Part shown: positions 12,101 to 23,739 of the stretch, piece by piece | Position numbering within the stretch: the stretch's first letter is position 1 | How the letters are laid out: the number at the start of each line of letters is the position of its first letter | Assembly (NCBI GenBank): GCA_028622995.1 | Contig: JAJQJQ010000035.1 | Coordinates: 868,001-932,000, forward strand | Length of the DNA stretch: 64,000 nt | Origin: Panagrolaimus kolymaensis | Taxonomy: Eukaryota; Nematoda; Chromadorea; Rhabditida; Panagrolaimidae | Direction: 5' to 3' | The notes under the pieces: generated by a model | Database searches by the model: none | Seen by the model: only the letters and a program-made list of their open reading frames with translations | What the model was told of the DNA's origin: nothing | Translations under genes and position numbers: made by a program

Positions 12101-12736
12101 GTTTACCATAGCCATCACAATATGAAGACATTTTTTCTAAACAAGAGACTAAACTATCAGCCATAGATTTTATGTGAACGTATTTCGAATGTTCTTTATG
12201 AATGGCAACATCACGAAGATCGTTTAAGATATTGACATCAGCATTAAAAGTTGAATTAACACTTTTATCAGGAGCAGCATGAACCAATTTTTGTACAGTA
12301 GTTGCAATATCCATGGATTTATCACAACAGGAATAATTTGATGTTTTTTAGCAATAGATAAAACCTAAAAGCAAACATAATTTCTAGGTTTTACACAACA
12401 ACAAAAAAGTACTTACCATTTGATGACATTTCTTTTTTAACTTCAAATGATTGTAAGTTCGAGCAGAGAGAACACCAATTGAATCCACAAAAGCTCCAAT
12501 GAGGGAGGTAACCAAACCGCTATGAGTCGAAAGTTCAGCCATAGTTTAACAAGCAAAGAAAAGATCAACAGCAGCAATGATATCACGAATAGAGAAAACA
12601 GTAGGGAAAATGATTGAAATTTTCGGTAAAATTAATAAAGAATCCAACAATTCCATTAATAACATGTCTCACTTCTTCGTCAGCTGTGTGATCCAATATT
12701 GCTATTCTTCCAGTAATAATCACTTTGATGTCTTCA
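9154..12736 (-). pseudogene. Midasin C-terminal half, decayed (acidic region and MIDAS domain)
   Basis: On the minus strand this continues directly from the right inverted-repeat arm. In gene order: an AAA segment (EDIKVIITGRIAILDH near 12720), helical linker pieces (DIATTVQKLVHAAPD, AESFIADVIQQAEIAL), the conserved block ELVQSILIQFANWIAAFYVH near 11530, and the Asp/Glu-rich region from about 11240 to 10430. The MIDAS domain follows, with metal-binding DDSHSMGEN (DxSxS) near 9590 and RQLEVGQIAICK near 9465. A possible last exon at 9235-9154 reads FDSADVSNNDVKKAF and ends in TAG. In-frame stops at 10878 (acidic region) and 9643 (just before the MIDAS strand), plus several frame shifts, make it a pseudogene. 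It is the only place where the midasin C terminus is present. Confidence 0.87.
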
Positions 12737-14964
12737 ACAGCATGATCACAGCTGCACAAAATTTCGGTAAAACGATTTCTGAGTGCCTTCGTGAGTTCTT
12801 TTTTGCCATAATCAGTACCAGGATTCATTGTTGCAATAACTTGAAAACCTGAATGAGCAGTAACGTTTTGAGCATCAGCTCCAGAGTCGGTTAATAAGAT
12901 GGTTCTAGATGATTCATATAAAGGATTTAATCTTTCAAGGACAGAATCAGAAGCAAGCGAAATATCATCAATAAGTAGCTTAGATCTAGTTTTCATTGCT
13001 TGTACAACAACACCATCTTGCCAAAAGAAGCTACCATTAGCATTAGGTCGAATAGAAACAAGAAGGTCAGACGTTTCAGTACGTTCGTGATAATTAATAC
13101 TTAAAGTTTGCCATCAGAGAGAAATTGAGCAGCCGTCGTTTTACCACATCCAGTTTCACCAACCATTGAAATCGGCTCATCGCAACGCCAAGTTTCGCAG
13201 GAAAGGACGAGCATACGACGCATAACAAACGTTGAAACAATGTGATCAGTCCCTTCAGTAAGTTGTTATCCATTCACCAAGCACACTCTTTGCAAGACGA
13301 TTAGCCCAACGGAAAGGATCACTAAAGAAAAAAGTAAAGAAAAGTTAAAGAATGGAAAAGGCTTACGTTAACGTCATAAGACTATCATAAGCATTAAATA
13401 ATCCAGCGTTTGAACAGCAATGTTTAAGTTCAGCAACAAACAGTTCACGATTATCGTCCAATAGCTAAAAAACAAAAATAATAAAGTACAATAAATAATA
13501 ATAACAATAAACTTACTCTATTAAGATCTTCAAGAACTTCTACCGGAGCAAGATTGAATTCATCAAGAATAACCCAATGACCTTGTGAATAGTATGCAAG
13601 AGAACACCTTTCACGAAAGTAAATTTTCCGTTTTCATCAGATGCATAGCAGCGAATGTATTTTTGAACATAAGTATGTTCATGATTGTTGATACGATGTA
13701 CAACATTTCCATTTACCGAAGCAAGATTCATAATCATCGATGTTTTACCTAAAAAATAAGATGATTTTTATTTCATTGAATTATGTTAAATAATTTCAAA
13801 CGTACCAGCCGAAGTTTCACCTTCAAGTAAAATTGGAAATCTTCCCAAATTTTGTCTAAATGATTCGGTGTAAACATAAAGAGGATCAATTTTAGGAGAG
13901 TTATCATCACGTTCAATATAAAAGTCTTCAAAAAAGCTAAAAAAAAATTTGATGAAAATTAAGAAGAAGAAAAAAAAAACATACATTTTCTTGCCATCAA
14001 ATGTTGCACGTGCAATTCCATATGGTACTCCTTCAAAATGTTTGGAGAAAATTTTGCTAAATTTAACCATTCCATCAATATCAAGATCGCTTCCAAAAGC
14101 CAGAGATACGTCTTCATAAAGTGAACGATAAGGATTTCCATAAAGATTATTACCGGCGAAAGATAAAGCTCGACAAAGATTCCATAGACTAAAAAAACCA
14201 AAAATTTATTTTAAGCTTTAAAAGATAACTATCAAATACCTGTATTTTCTAGGGAAGAAATTCATAGTTTCATGATAAAAGTTAAGCAAACGTGTATGAT
14301 GCAGGTTTTCAATTGATGAAAGATAATGGCAAACGATGGTGGTCAGTTGATTGCGATCAGTTGGTTCATAAACAAATAATTCCGTGAAGCGTGTTCGAAC
14401 ACCAATGGAAGTTTCTTCTTTCCAGTATCAGTTGCTGGATTCATATATGTAAATAAATGAAAGTTTGGATGACATTTAAGATTTCCATCAAAGACATGAA
14501 TAATAGCATCAAGACATTCACTTGAAGCTAGATTGGTTTCATCAACAAGAAGCCAGTGACCATTTTTTGCAGCTTTTGACACAATTACTTCGACGTAAGC
14601 AAAAGAAGAGCAGATTTCCTTGAATTTAGAGATTTCGAAAGCTTTTGGCAATGAACTAATACATCAGCCCAAGCAAGAGAATCCCCACATTTATTTTCGA
14701 TAGCTTTCTTAGCTGTTCCTTCAGTAAGCATCAAATATTCAGAAAATCTTTCTTGCGTTAGAAGTGTCTAAAATTTTTGTTTTAAAAATATGGAATCAAG
14801 AAAAAAACATACAGTAAAATGAGAACAAAATTTGGCGTTTTTTGCTTGATCAAAAGAAGTTTTAAGAAGTTGTTCAAGAGTTTCAACTCATGGTGAAAGA
14901 AATTCTATTCTTCCGATAGGTTTAAAGCTAAAAAAATAATTTTAAAAAACATCAAAACTTTAAG
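12737..14964 (-). pseudogene. Midasin AAA modules, inverted-repeat right arm
   Basis: Nearly identical inverse copy of 5110-7337. It carries the same exons, introns and lesions, including the Walker A segment near 13140 and DDISLASDSVLERLNPL near 12960. Differences by eye are single bases, for example TCGTGTTG-side changes at the inner end. At its outer end (14964) it joins the truncated gene at 14961-15418. At its inner end it runs on into further midasin sequence, unlike the left arm, so it is probably the older arrangement on that side. Confidence 0.9.
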
Positions 14965-15418
14965 TACGAAGCTAAAAAAAAAATAAAGATTCAAAAAAAG
15001 GATTACAAACACATACAGTATGAACAAATGTTTTCTTCTTCACGACAGTATAATGAGAAGTAAAGGCGTGGTACACCTCACCTCCAACAAACATTTGAAC
15101 ATTAGTGCGATGAACAAGACAAGAAACTTCAGGCATAGCAAGAAAAGCACAGAGTTTCATTCCAACAAAAAAATTATCATCAGGTTTGAACAATGGCGAA
15201 AGTTGCTTCACATTCTTAGGATTCTGTTTCTTAGCATCACGAACATGTTTCTCAATATTTGGAGAATTCATAGTACTTTCTTCAACCAGACGAGTTATCA
15301 AACATGTTGCAATAGTTAAAATTCTTCGTTGTTCCAATGAAAGTTTCGGAAGTGCTGAGAAGTGGAGTAAATGATGACCGTCGTTAGTTGAATTGATAGA
15401 AGATTGATAATTAGCCAT
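14961..15418 (-). CDS. Unrecognised protein, truncated at the inverted-repeat edge
   Basis: The reading frame opens at ATG 15418 (MANYQSSINSTNDGHH), about 20 bases after a TTTTATTTTCAG acceptor, which looks like a trans-splice or 5' UTR splice site. It encodes about 135 residues, including KHVRDAKKQNPKNVK and KLCAFLAMPEVSCLVH. A small intron (about 14973-15016) then leads to LRT and a stop at 14961-14963, exactly where the inverted-repeat arm begins. The protein therefore looks cut off and given a chance stop by the rearrangement. I do not recognise the family; an intact homologue elsewhere in the genome would show what is missing. Confidence 0.6.
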
Positions 15419-16590
15419 TAAAATTAGTTGTTTGTTACCTGAAAATAAAAAGTTTAAAAAAGAGTGAAAAGAGCTCGAATATATCACGCAACAACTGTGT
15501 TAAAAAAATATCCAACAATGTCCAAGACAAAAAAAAGCAATGATCAAAAAAACGTTCAAACTTCAAAAAAAAGTTCAGCTTTTGCAAATTGCTTTGGGTT
15601 TTTTTTCGCGTTGAGAAAAGAAACACACGATTATGTGAGATACATGACGCATAGAATATTGTCTAACATCATCGTCTTGGAAAAAAATTGATTAAGAATT
15701 TCGTTAGATTTTCTTTATTATCCCAAAATAAAGCTTTTAAAGATAATCAATTTTTACTAAAGGCATTTTTTGCAACATAAAGGTGAGGTTGTGATTGCAA
15801 ATGCTAATCTTATTGGTAAATTCTTTTCGGCTTAAATCAATTGGATGAATGTTAGAGTTATTATTGAAACAACAAAAATTTGAAAAAATCAATAAGCTTT
15901 ATCAGCAAAAGTGGATTGGTGGTATCAGTAAATCCCCAATTTTATCGAGAAATTTGTTCAAATTTAAATAAATCAAACATTATTTCCTCGTTGCCTTCCC
16001 CTTTCCAATACTGACGCAAAAAAGAAGAAGAATATCTTCAAACAATTTATAAACACGAAAAAGAGTAAATTAAACTACAGTAAACATTTACTCCTTTATA
16101 ATCAGAAAAAAGCGATGGAATGAAAAAAGAGACATTTGGAAAGATGCATTCTTTTCTAATTAAAAGTATTTTATAAAAACTCAGTGATTATGTATTCCAT
16201 CTTTTCCATTGAAAGATTATGAGAAGGAGCTGAACTATAAGCAGAGTGGAATTTTGATAACGGCAAAAAAAAAAGGAAAATATTTTTTTATACAAAACAT
16301 TTCTCATCCAAACAAGCTATTTGGAAATGTTTTGAATTTGGAATTAAAAACTAAAATTCTCTGTAAAATTATAACCAATAATTAGCTTGATTCTGTTTAT
16401 GGAATATGAAAGTGGTGGACTTTTTTTTGTAAATTAAGATATTTAAAAAATCGGCCAATTTGTCTGAGTTTGCACAGAGACAATAAAACCAAAGGAATAA
16501 ATTTTTTTAAAGAAACTTTTAAATAGGTTGGGCCAGAAAGCAAAGTTTATACGAAAACAACCTTATGTCAAATTAATGAAGAAAAAAAAA
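15419..16590. other. Intergenic, no supported feature
   Basis: AT-rich sequence between two divergently facing genes. It presumably holds the promoter of the minus-strand gene starting at 15418. No conserved reading frame, RNA gene or long repeat is visible. Confidence 0.5.
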
Positions 16591-16594
16591 GAAA

Positions 16595-17560
16595 TTGAAA
16601 GCCCTGATTCTATGGGGAATGGTAGCCGCGGATGGAGCACACCAATACATACAGCCTTTAAGACAGGCAGTGTTTCTTCATTCAAACAAAAGACTCTTAG
16701 CATTCCCTCAAACTGATGAAAATAGCGCTGTACAAAACATAAATAAAGCAAATCTTAGCAATTTTGTTTTCATATTCTCCACCTTCTACAGCAAAAAGCA
16801 TGCGTTCATCCCAAATGCATCTTATCGTTCACGAGGTGAAGACAAGGAAATTGATGAGCATACGCAAACAATGCAAACAATGCAAACACCTGATTATGAT
16901 AATATCAAGCCAGAAAAGGTAAGTGCATCCATCAAAATATGTCAATATAAAAACAAATAATTTATAGTTATCTTGTGATACTCAAGCTTTGCAACGTAAT
17001 TCTACGAGCGAAAGTAAAGATGAAGCATCGAGCGAAAACAAACTCCTTATTACACAAGTTTTCCTAAACCACTGAATACGAAGAGGCTGTTATTTTCCAC
17101 GCTTGCTTAGACGGTTCATTCACCAAAGCATCAACATCATGGCTCATCAAATTTGGCATTTATCGTACCTAGTATGCCTCGTTCAAAATCAGAAAATTTT
17201 AATATTAGTACGGAAGTGGCAAACAAAATATCAAATAATCAAATCAACAAGTGTAACATTGCACCTTTCAAATGCTCCTGAAATTCAAATACGAGTTGCA
17301 CTTTTACGTAAACCAACAAATGAGTTTAAAAAAGATATTTCTATGAAAGATTCTCAAAGTGTGGATTCTCTAAGCACCCCAAATACAACAATATCAATAG
17401 ATTCAACTATAAAAAGCGGGGCTATTCTAAATAATAACACACAACAAATCAAACGAGACCAACTTATGAAAAAGAATATCATTTTTTCTTATTTGTGGGG
17501 ACTTGACCTATTATTCTCAACATTTTACGTGTATAATTTTAAGAAAATAAAAAGCATATT
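16595..17560 (+). pseudogene. Unrecognised gene remnant with one clear intron
   Basis: A reading frame with protein-like composition runs to DEHTQTMQTMQTPDYDN and IKPEK, then GTAAGT at 16919 and an acceptor TTTATAG at 16968. Downstream, LSCDTQALQRNSTSESKDEAS continues in frame for about 100 bases. Later pieces (FIVPSMPRSKSENFNIS, then IQIRVALLRKPTNEFKKD) lie in other frames with stops between, so the gene appears decayed. Serine/threonine/asparagine-rich composition suggests a disordered protein. No family is recognised. It sits in opposite orientation between rearranged midasin and Rpn2 fragments. Confidence 0.4.
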
Positions 17561-17587
17561 GTGATAAGTTTTAAATAAACTATAGAC

Positions 17588-18380
17588 TTACTTGCTAAGA
17601 ACAAAACCAACAGCGATAACAGCAAATCGTTTGACATTTCGATTAGGATCAGCAGCAACTTTAGCAAGAAATCGACGAACAACATCAGCTTTACCACTTC
17701 CAGCGTAAGCAATAGCAAGCATACATACAAAAGTTTGTCGAAGAACAGCATTTGATTTAGCTTCTAAAATCTCGTTGACCCAAGGTTTAACCTTTTCCAT
17801 TCGACCATAAGCAAGAAGAGAAAGTCCAGTTCGAAAGCCTCTTTGAATTTTGTCATGAGCGGTGTCGCAAATATATGGAACCATTTCACGTAATGCAGTA
17901 TTATCAAGATTGGTCGCCAGTAATAGACCCATGGCAGCACCAGCAGCTTCACCAACCACGGTATCATCTTGATAAAGAGTTTCACGATGTTTAGCATAAA
18001 CATCTTGATTATGTGTTCCCAGCGCCGCACACCAAGTCCTTAGCAAGCACCATGACGAAAAGAAGCGGCTGTAGCACTAGCAAATTGATTTTGAAGATAA
18101 TCGATGACATGAGCACTATCATGATTGGCTTCGTTGAAAAATGATTGAACATCGTTGATATTTCCTAAAAAATTTGAGTTTGATATGCTACTTGTTCTCT
18201 AAAATTACAAAATATTAGATGATAAAATGCAATAAAACAAACCTTAGAATGTCACTATAATTATGTATGATATCACGAGCAATCCAAATGAATGATTGAT
18301 ATTCAGAAATTTTGTCGGCGGCAGAAGCAAGTGAAATTGATGAATCGCAGCAAAAGATGTAGTTGAAAATTGGAAACCCA
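17588..18380 (-). pseudogene. Rpn2/PSMD1 fragment joined to an unassigned segment
   Basis: The ORF from about 18046 to 17588 reads WCAALGTHNQDVYAKHRE, LYQDDTVVGEAAGAAMGL, HDKIQRGFRTGLSLLAYGRM and AIAYAGSGKADVVRRFLA. This matches the proteasome/cyclosome repeat toroid of Rpn2, the scaffold subunit of the 26S lid-base interface. A frame break near 18045 separates it from the upstream SANVIDYLQNQF-type segment, and the fragment ends at 17588 without a native C terminus. The block 17920-18380 is the inverse copy of 8005-8485, with point differences. The family protein is about 950 residues, so only about a fifth is present. Confidence 0.85.
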
Positions 18381-18740
18381 TTCAAAAATCAATGTCAGAA
18401 TCCAACAAAGAGGCTATTAGCAATTCCACATCTTGAGCAAACCATTTGAGTAAGTTCTTCAAAATGTGGATGATCAAATCGAAGAATGATAAAACGATGT
18501 AAAAATGCACGTGAAAGTGTTTTACGACCAGCGAAAGTTCCAACAGGATTTTGTGTAGCAAGAAGACGGAATCGAGGATGAGCTTTAACAAGAAGATTTC
18601 GTTCAGCAACAAACATTTCACGATTATTGTCCAATAGCTAAAAACAATAATAATAAAGTACAATAAATAAAAATAATAAACTTACTCTATTAAGAGCTTC
18701 AAGAACTTCTACCGGAGAAAGATTCAATTCAACTTCTGGA
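18381..18740 (-). pseudogene. Midasin AAA3-like fragment, displaced
   Basis: Translation gives ELNLSPVEVLEALNR, an intron at about 18640-18688, LLDNNREMFVAERNLL, HPRFRLLATQNPVGTF and GRKTLSRAFLHRFIILRF, a midasin AAA block with the sensor-1 ATQNP motif. It is joined at about 18735 to the AAA1 tail, skipping AAA2, and at about 18381 to the Rpn2-containing chimeric block. It is a deletion-joined remnant and cannot encode a working ring. Confidence 0.8.
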
Positions 18741-19845
18741 TCACGTTTTCATAGAAGCGTTTCAGCTTAATGTTCAGCAATTGATAAATGTTTGCCTAAA
18801 GCAGCAGCAAGACGAGATCTTTTTGAAAGATTTGAAACCAAAAGAACATAAATGTCAGAAAATTCAATAAAGATTTGTTGATTATCATAGAGTTTAGGTA
18901 AAGATGAGAGACGCCGACAAGCTCGAATCAAATCACTAAAAATATAAATACGTATAAAGATAAGTATAAGTAAACACATACTTTGCATTCAAATCACGAT
19001 CGATAATACTATCAGCCAACATCAAATGAGAAAGTTCAATGAAAATATCCACCAGTTTTTCAGCAACAGATGATAAAGATGGGAATTTATGTTGAATAAT
19101 TTTTCTTAATTCATCATTTGACAATGGTTGTGAGTTTACTCTCATAGGATGACATCTAACAAGTTCAGAAGAATCCGAATGATTGTTTTCTGTTCGCACT
19201 GTTGCAACGATACTTGCTTCTGAATGAAAAGAATTGACACTACCATCAGAACGAAGTGGAGCATTCCATGATTTATTGATCAAATACAAAGATGAAACCA
19301 ATTCCGTCGTAGCTGAATCAATATCTTCAAGTAAAATATGGCATCTTTTTGTAACATACTAAACAAAAAAAGTAAATGACAATAACAAAATAACAAAAAC
19401 AAACTTTTGAAAACAGAGATGGCTCCAATATAAATTCACTAGGTACTTCGGTACATTGATAGGAGCCAATAAAAGACTAAAATAAAAAAGTAAGTTATAT
19501 TTTATTAGTAATAACACGACCAACCTTGGCATTATCAATTTGATCACTTCGGTGGAGGGTAACGATAGGCATGTTCAATTCTTTAGCAATTCGTTTAACT
19601 AAAGTAGTTTTTCCACATCCAACCGTTCCCTAAAATTTTATTATATCATTAACTGGAAAAATACAACAGAAACTTACTTCAACAAAAACTAATTTCTTTT
19701 CTATCAATAAATCCTGATAAAAGGATATCAGCATGAATCTTTGTAAAGTTCATCAAGTAATTAAGATTACCTCACTTTCACAAAGCCTTTTAACTTCAGA
19801 AGGCACATCTTCTTTAGATTGCTTTGATTTGCGTTTTCGACCCAT
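18741..19845 (-). pseudogene. Midasin 5' end with AAA1, start codon preserved
   Basis: Start codon at 19845 (MGRKRKSKQSKEDVPSEVK). The exons are 19845-19771, 19713-19678, 19629-19525 and further exons to about 18750, with short introns. AAA1 has Walker A GTVGCGKTTLVKR near 19629 and the Walker B-like ILLEDIDSA near 19340. The frame stays open through AAA1, then meets a TAA where the left copy has glutamine (EHQAE becomes EH, stop) and a TGA shortly after, near 18760. A truncated AAA1-only product of about 320 residues could in principle be made; no rescue is evident. Positions 19212-19732 are duplicated at 45736-46256. Confidence 0.82.
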
Positions 19846-20308
19846 ATCTAAAGTTGAAAGTATGTAATAATTTTATGAGAATAAAAATATTATAATAAAC
19901 ACGAACGAGGTTTTAGAAATCAGAGATTAGGAATTTTTCTTTCATTTCACAAAATTTTATGGCGGTTCCAGCATAATTGCAAAGTGTTCATTTTGCCAAA
20001 ACGTGAAACATTGATAATTTTTTAGGAAGCAAGCATTTTTTTTAGCTGCTGATGAAGTTGAAAAAGAAAATTGGGTCTTTTTTCTTACATTTTTTTTACA
20101 TTTGTGTAAAGTTTAGTTTGGGATTAAAATAAGAAGAAGCAAAATTTGTTATAAATATATGTTAGAGATTTTTTGGTTTATCATTAAAGGTTGTAAACAA
20201 ACATTTTAGTTGATTTGTTTACCCATAAATCAATTTTATCAATTAATTCCTTGAAGCGATTCTAACAAAAGATTTTTCAAAATAGCTACTGCTGGAGGCA
20301 TGGTCATA
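19846..20308. other. Upstream region of the midasin 5' fragment
   Basis: AT-rich, no supported coding sequence. It likely contains the former midasin promoter. It ends at the target duplication of the large TIR element. Confidence 0.4.
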
Positions 20309-20317
20309 ACCGCGTCA

Positions 20318-20498
20318 GGCTTTTGTGAAAGTTCGCGACGTCGCGAAGTCGCGATGTTTATTTTCGCTTCGAGACCATAAAAAAATTGTGCAAGTTCGCG
20401 ATATTTTCTTTTTTTAGCTTTTCAACTAATTTTTATTCAAATTTTATTTATATTTTTATTACAAATGTCACATATTTAAAGTAACAAATACTAAAAAA
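20318..20498 (+). repeat. Left 181 bp TIR of the large element
   Basis: Begins GGCTTTTGTGAAAG. It contains a CG-rich palindromic block (TTCGCGACGTCGCGAA) and a second TTCGCGA near 20394, likely transposase-binding repeats. It is identical to the reverse complement of 25508-25688. Confidence 0.92.
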
Positions 20499-21399
20499 TT
20501 TAAAAAGCGCATTGTAAAAATTTAAAAGGTTTATATAAGTACTTCTTAAACAAGAAAAGACTTATTAACTCTTGGAAATGGTTGACTATGGAAAGTGTTA
20601 ACTGCAGGGCGATGTAGTCGAATTGGTTGACAAAAAAATATAAAGTACATTAATGTTTGTAATAAATTAAAATCTTTATAACTGCCACTTAAAAAAGAAA
20701 AAACTCACTAGTTCTTGGAGATAGTTGCTGGAATAATGGCTTTGCTGGAAGTAAGGGTTGGAGCTTCTTTTGAAGTTCCGCAAGCATTTTTTCTACTTAC
20801 TACTATTAATTATTTTTTTTCAAATATAAAGCATGATTTCGATTGTTACCAAATTTACTTTTGTGTTGTTTTAAGCAATAATTATTTTTAATAAATGTCT
20901 GGCAATGTAGGTTTGACTTTCTTTTGCTAGTTAGCATCATTCCCAAATTCAAGATGTATTTGAATTAAATATTCTGGACTTGGCGGTGGTAAAACCCAAT
21001 CATCCATTAGTGATAAATCAATCAATGGTTTTTAATGAATTGGAAAGGATGTAATTAAACTTTCCAAAATTTCAACAGTTTCTTCACATTTGGAAGTTCA
21101 TTAGGTTCACCATCCCAACTACATTCAATCAATCATGTGGATGTAGTGGAAATTAAAGCTATGTTTCTGGACGTTTATTTTTCATTGCTGTTTGCCAAAG
21201 GATTTTATACCCATACTGGATGCATCGCGATTATGTGCCTTATTATTTCACCTTCGAAACACAATCATAATGGATTGAGCTTTATTTCAAAACGGCTATT
21301 TTTAGGATTTGATGCTTGCGTTTTTGGTGCTTTTAGTTTATGTTTATTTCATAGAAATTAGTAGCCAAATAAGTTATTCTAATATGCCTTAAAATCAAA
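20499..21399 (-). pseudogene. Decayed reading-frame remnant inside the TIR element
   Basis: On the minus strand, fragments with protein-like composition remain near 21080-20930, for example ETVEILESLITSFPIH, a stop, then DDWVLPPPSPEYLIQIH, ending at a stop near 20927. No family is recognised. Nothing else is supported in this stretch. Confidence 0.3.
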
Positions 21400-21405
21400 A
21401 ATAAA

Positions 21406-22213
21406 TTAACGGAGTCCATTGTTATCCACAAAGCAAGCATTGAAAAATAAATATGACATGCCACAATAACAACAACAACTCTTTTCATTATTAAAATTTA
21501 TTTCAATGTCATTTATATCCTTTTTTGGATTTCCAAATTCATCAACCATTGTGATAGCATCAGAACAAAATTCACGTAAATATCGAAGTTCTCCGTAAAA
21601 AGAAGAACTTGGCAAAACTTTTATACTTCCAGGCATTTTATCATCTTTAGCTGCTTTTTTTATCTAATCTTTCTTGTAAGTCAGTGTAATTTGCAGATCT
21701 AATTTTATTTTGATTAAATCTCAAATAATTCAATCGGTCACTTTCGGTTTTTGCCCATGAATCACACATATGTTGAAAAAACAGTTTTCCTCCATTATGC
21801 AAAGGATTAAAGCCATTAGATTTTTCATCTCTGACATGATATTTATAAGCATGATATTCACGCTCAGTTAATTTTTTTGAATTTAAATCATCTTGATTTT
21901 TTCTTTTTCCATATTCAAAAAATTCTCTTGTTCCAGATGGGTAAAATAAAGGATAAACTAAAGGTTCAGTTCGACTATCACCATCTTTCAAAAATTCATT
22001 TTGGAATTCACCATCATTATTTCTTTTTAAAATAACAATATCTTCTTTTGGTATTTCACCATTTGGACCTGGTTTATAAACCATTGCAACTTCAGAAGCA
22101 ACAACTGCATCATAATTCCTTTTTGCATTAGCTTTATCTTCCCTCATAGCTTTATCAATCATTCCCATAAAATTTTCATCCAAATTCGCTTCCAAATTGG
22201 TAGGAGCATTCAT
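21406..22213 (-). pseudogene. Helitron-like N-terminal domain of a Rep/helicase polyprotein
   Basis: The ORF 22213-21647 contains EPLVYPLFYPSGTREFF, LTEREYHAYKYHVRD, GGKLFFQHMCDSWAKTES and LNYLRFNQNKIRSANY. The ORF 21636-21406 continues with IKVLPSSSFYGELRYLREF and DAITMVDEFGNP. This order matches the Helitron-like N domain that precedes the HUH Rep nuclease in Helitron polyproteins. It breaks between the two ORFs (stop and frame shift near 21640) and loses similarity after FGNP, where the family continues to the Rep domain. No HUH motif or Pif1-like helicase is found, so this is a truncated relic. Confidence 0.78.
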
Positions 22214-22399
22214 TCTTTTTTTATTGCTTCATGACTGTCAAGAATATAAAGTTGATCGTCAAATGCATTGGCTTTGTTACTTGAATAAAAAATTCGATTC
22301 ATTATGTGCAAAACTCTTCCTTGATGTATTAATGCTAGTATGTATGGTAACATGTTTTGGATGCATCTGTGCAAACAATGGCTCGTGTTATAATTACGA

Positions 22400-23469
22400 A
22401 TATTAGTATGTAAGTTTTAAACTAAGCTTTTATCTATTATACTAGCTTCTTCATAAACATTTATAAATCTTTGGGATAATCATCAACTGATGAATCAAGA
22501 ATTCTTTTACATAGTCGACAACATAAATTACAGATTCCATCTGGTTGCCGTTTTTCTTGTTTAAAATATTCGGCTTTACTAATGAATACAAATTTAATCC
22601 TTTCTCGTAATAAATAAGATTAACATTTTTTAAAACAAGCTCCAGCTCTTTTCACAATATGTTTTATAATTTAAGGCACACATCGCCTTTTATATTTAAC
22701 TTTATCCAAAGCTTGTTAGGGTTCAATTTTTGTAATTTCTTTAAGTCTGCTATGCGCTATCCCATCTTTCACGTTTTTCTCCATTTGTTTCATTTTCACG
22801 ACGAAGCCGCATCATCACAGCATTTTGATGTTTAAGATTATTTTTTGTTCTTTAAAATAAACTTTGTTTCGTGAGCTTAAACAATTCATTACTTCTATTA
22901 TTATTTTCAGGTGCTAATAATAATCGTTTTTCCTTGCTACTTCTCGGTTTCATAGCATTTCATTCAATTTTACCGCTGCATTCATTTTTGATTAGTTGCA
23001 ATCATTTTTTTATTTCAAATTATCTGTCATACTACTGATTTTTTTTATAAGCATAAGACTTCCAAGTTTCTACAGAGTCTTTTTTATATCGACCCTCTTT
23101 TTCAAAATCTTTATTATCAATATCCATTGGTTTATTTTCAGCATCAGTTGCAATGGTTTGAGTATTTTGCTAATTTAAGTCTTGTTCAGTTTTAATCATT
23201 TCTGATGTTACAATTATGTTATGTTCATGGCGCTTTCTTTTATTAGTTTTTCTAACTGACGTTGCATTGGCAGTATTGAGGTTTATATTAAAATCTTCAA
23301 TAACGAAACTTTCTTTGATATCGTCAGGACGAATTATAATCGTAGAAATATAATAATTATAAATATTTCCTTCCCATGTAACAATTTCTAAATCTTCGAT
23401 ATTGAAACTTTTTTCATTAAAAATTTTTTCTGTGATGATACAAATTAATTGTCGACAATTACCAATCAT
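22400..23469 (-). pseudogene. Decayed upstream part of the Helitron-like polyprotein
   Basis: The minus strand starts at 23469 with MIGNCRQLICIITEKIF and runs 99 codons to a stop near 23170. Further frame-shifted pieces follow: KPRSSKEKRLLLAPENNN, QNAVMMRLRRENETNGEK, then a cysteine-rich PDGICNLCCRLCKRILD near 22520. Arginine-rich REN/E repeats and a cysteine cluster upstream of the N domain are usual in Helitron proteins. Many stops interrupt it. Assignment of the 99-codon ORF to this protein is by position only. Confidence 0.45.
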
Positions 23470-23739
23470 TTTGTTTTTTAAATGAGCTATATGGTGCCTT
23501 CACCTGTTAATAAACGACAAAGAAATAATAACTTTTCAGATTAAGGATTAAGAAGATTTGAGAGTATGTACAATAGTACTTACATATTTTTGCACTTTTT
23601 GTTAAAATGGCTAAAACCAAGTGTTGCTGACTTATGTTTACGGGAATAATAGATTTTTCTTAAGTTTCACTGTATTAATTAGTAATCATGGAGCTTCATT
23701 TCTCACTGGACCTTATTCTAAATCTTTAGCTCCACCATT

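Noticed and set aside
15464..15691. Plus-strand ORF MKRARIYHATTVL and following
   Set aside because: It lies in the upstream region of the opposite gene and lacks a plausible continuation or family.
2848..19845. Reassigned stop codons as an explanation of the in-frame stops in Brr2 and midasin
   Set aside because: TAA, TAG and TGA all occur, at positions where the families have different residues, together with frame shifts, and neighbouring genes use normal stops. Decay explains it better.
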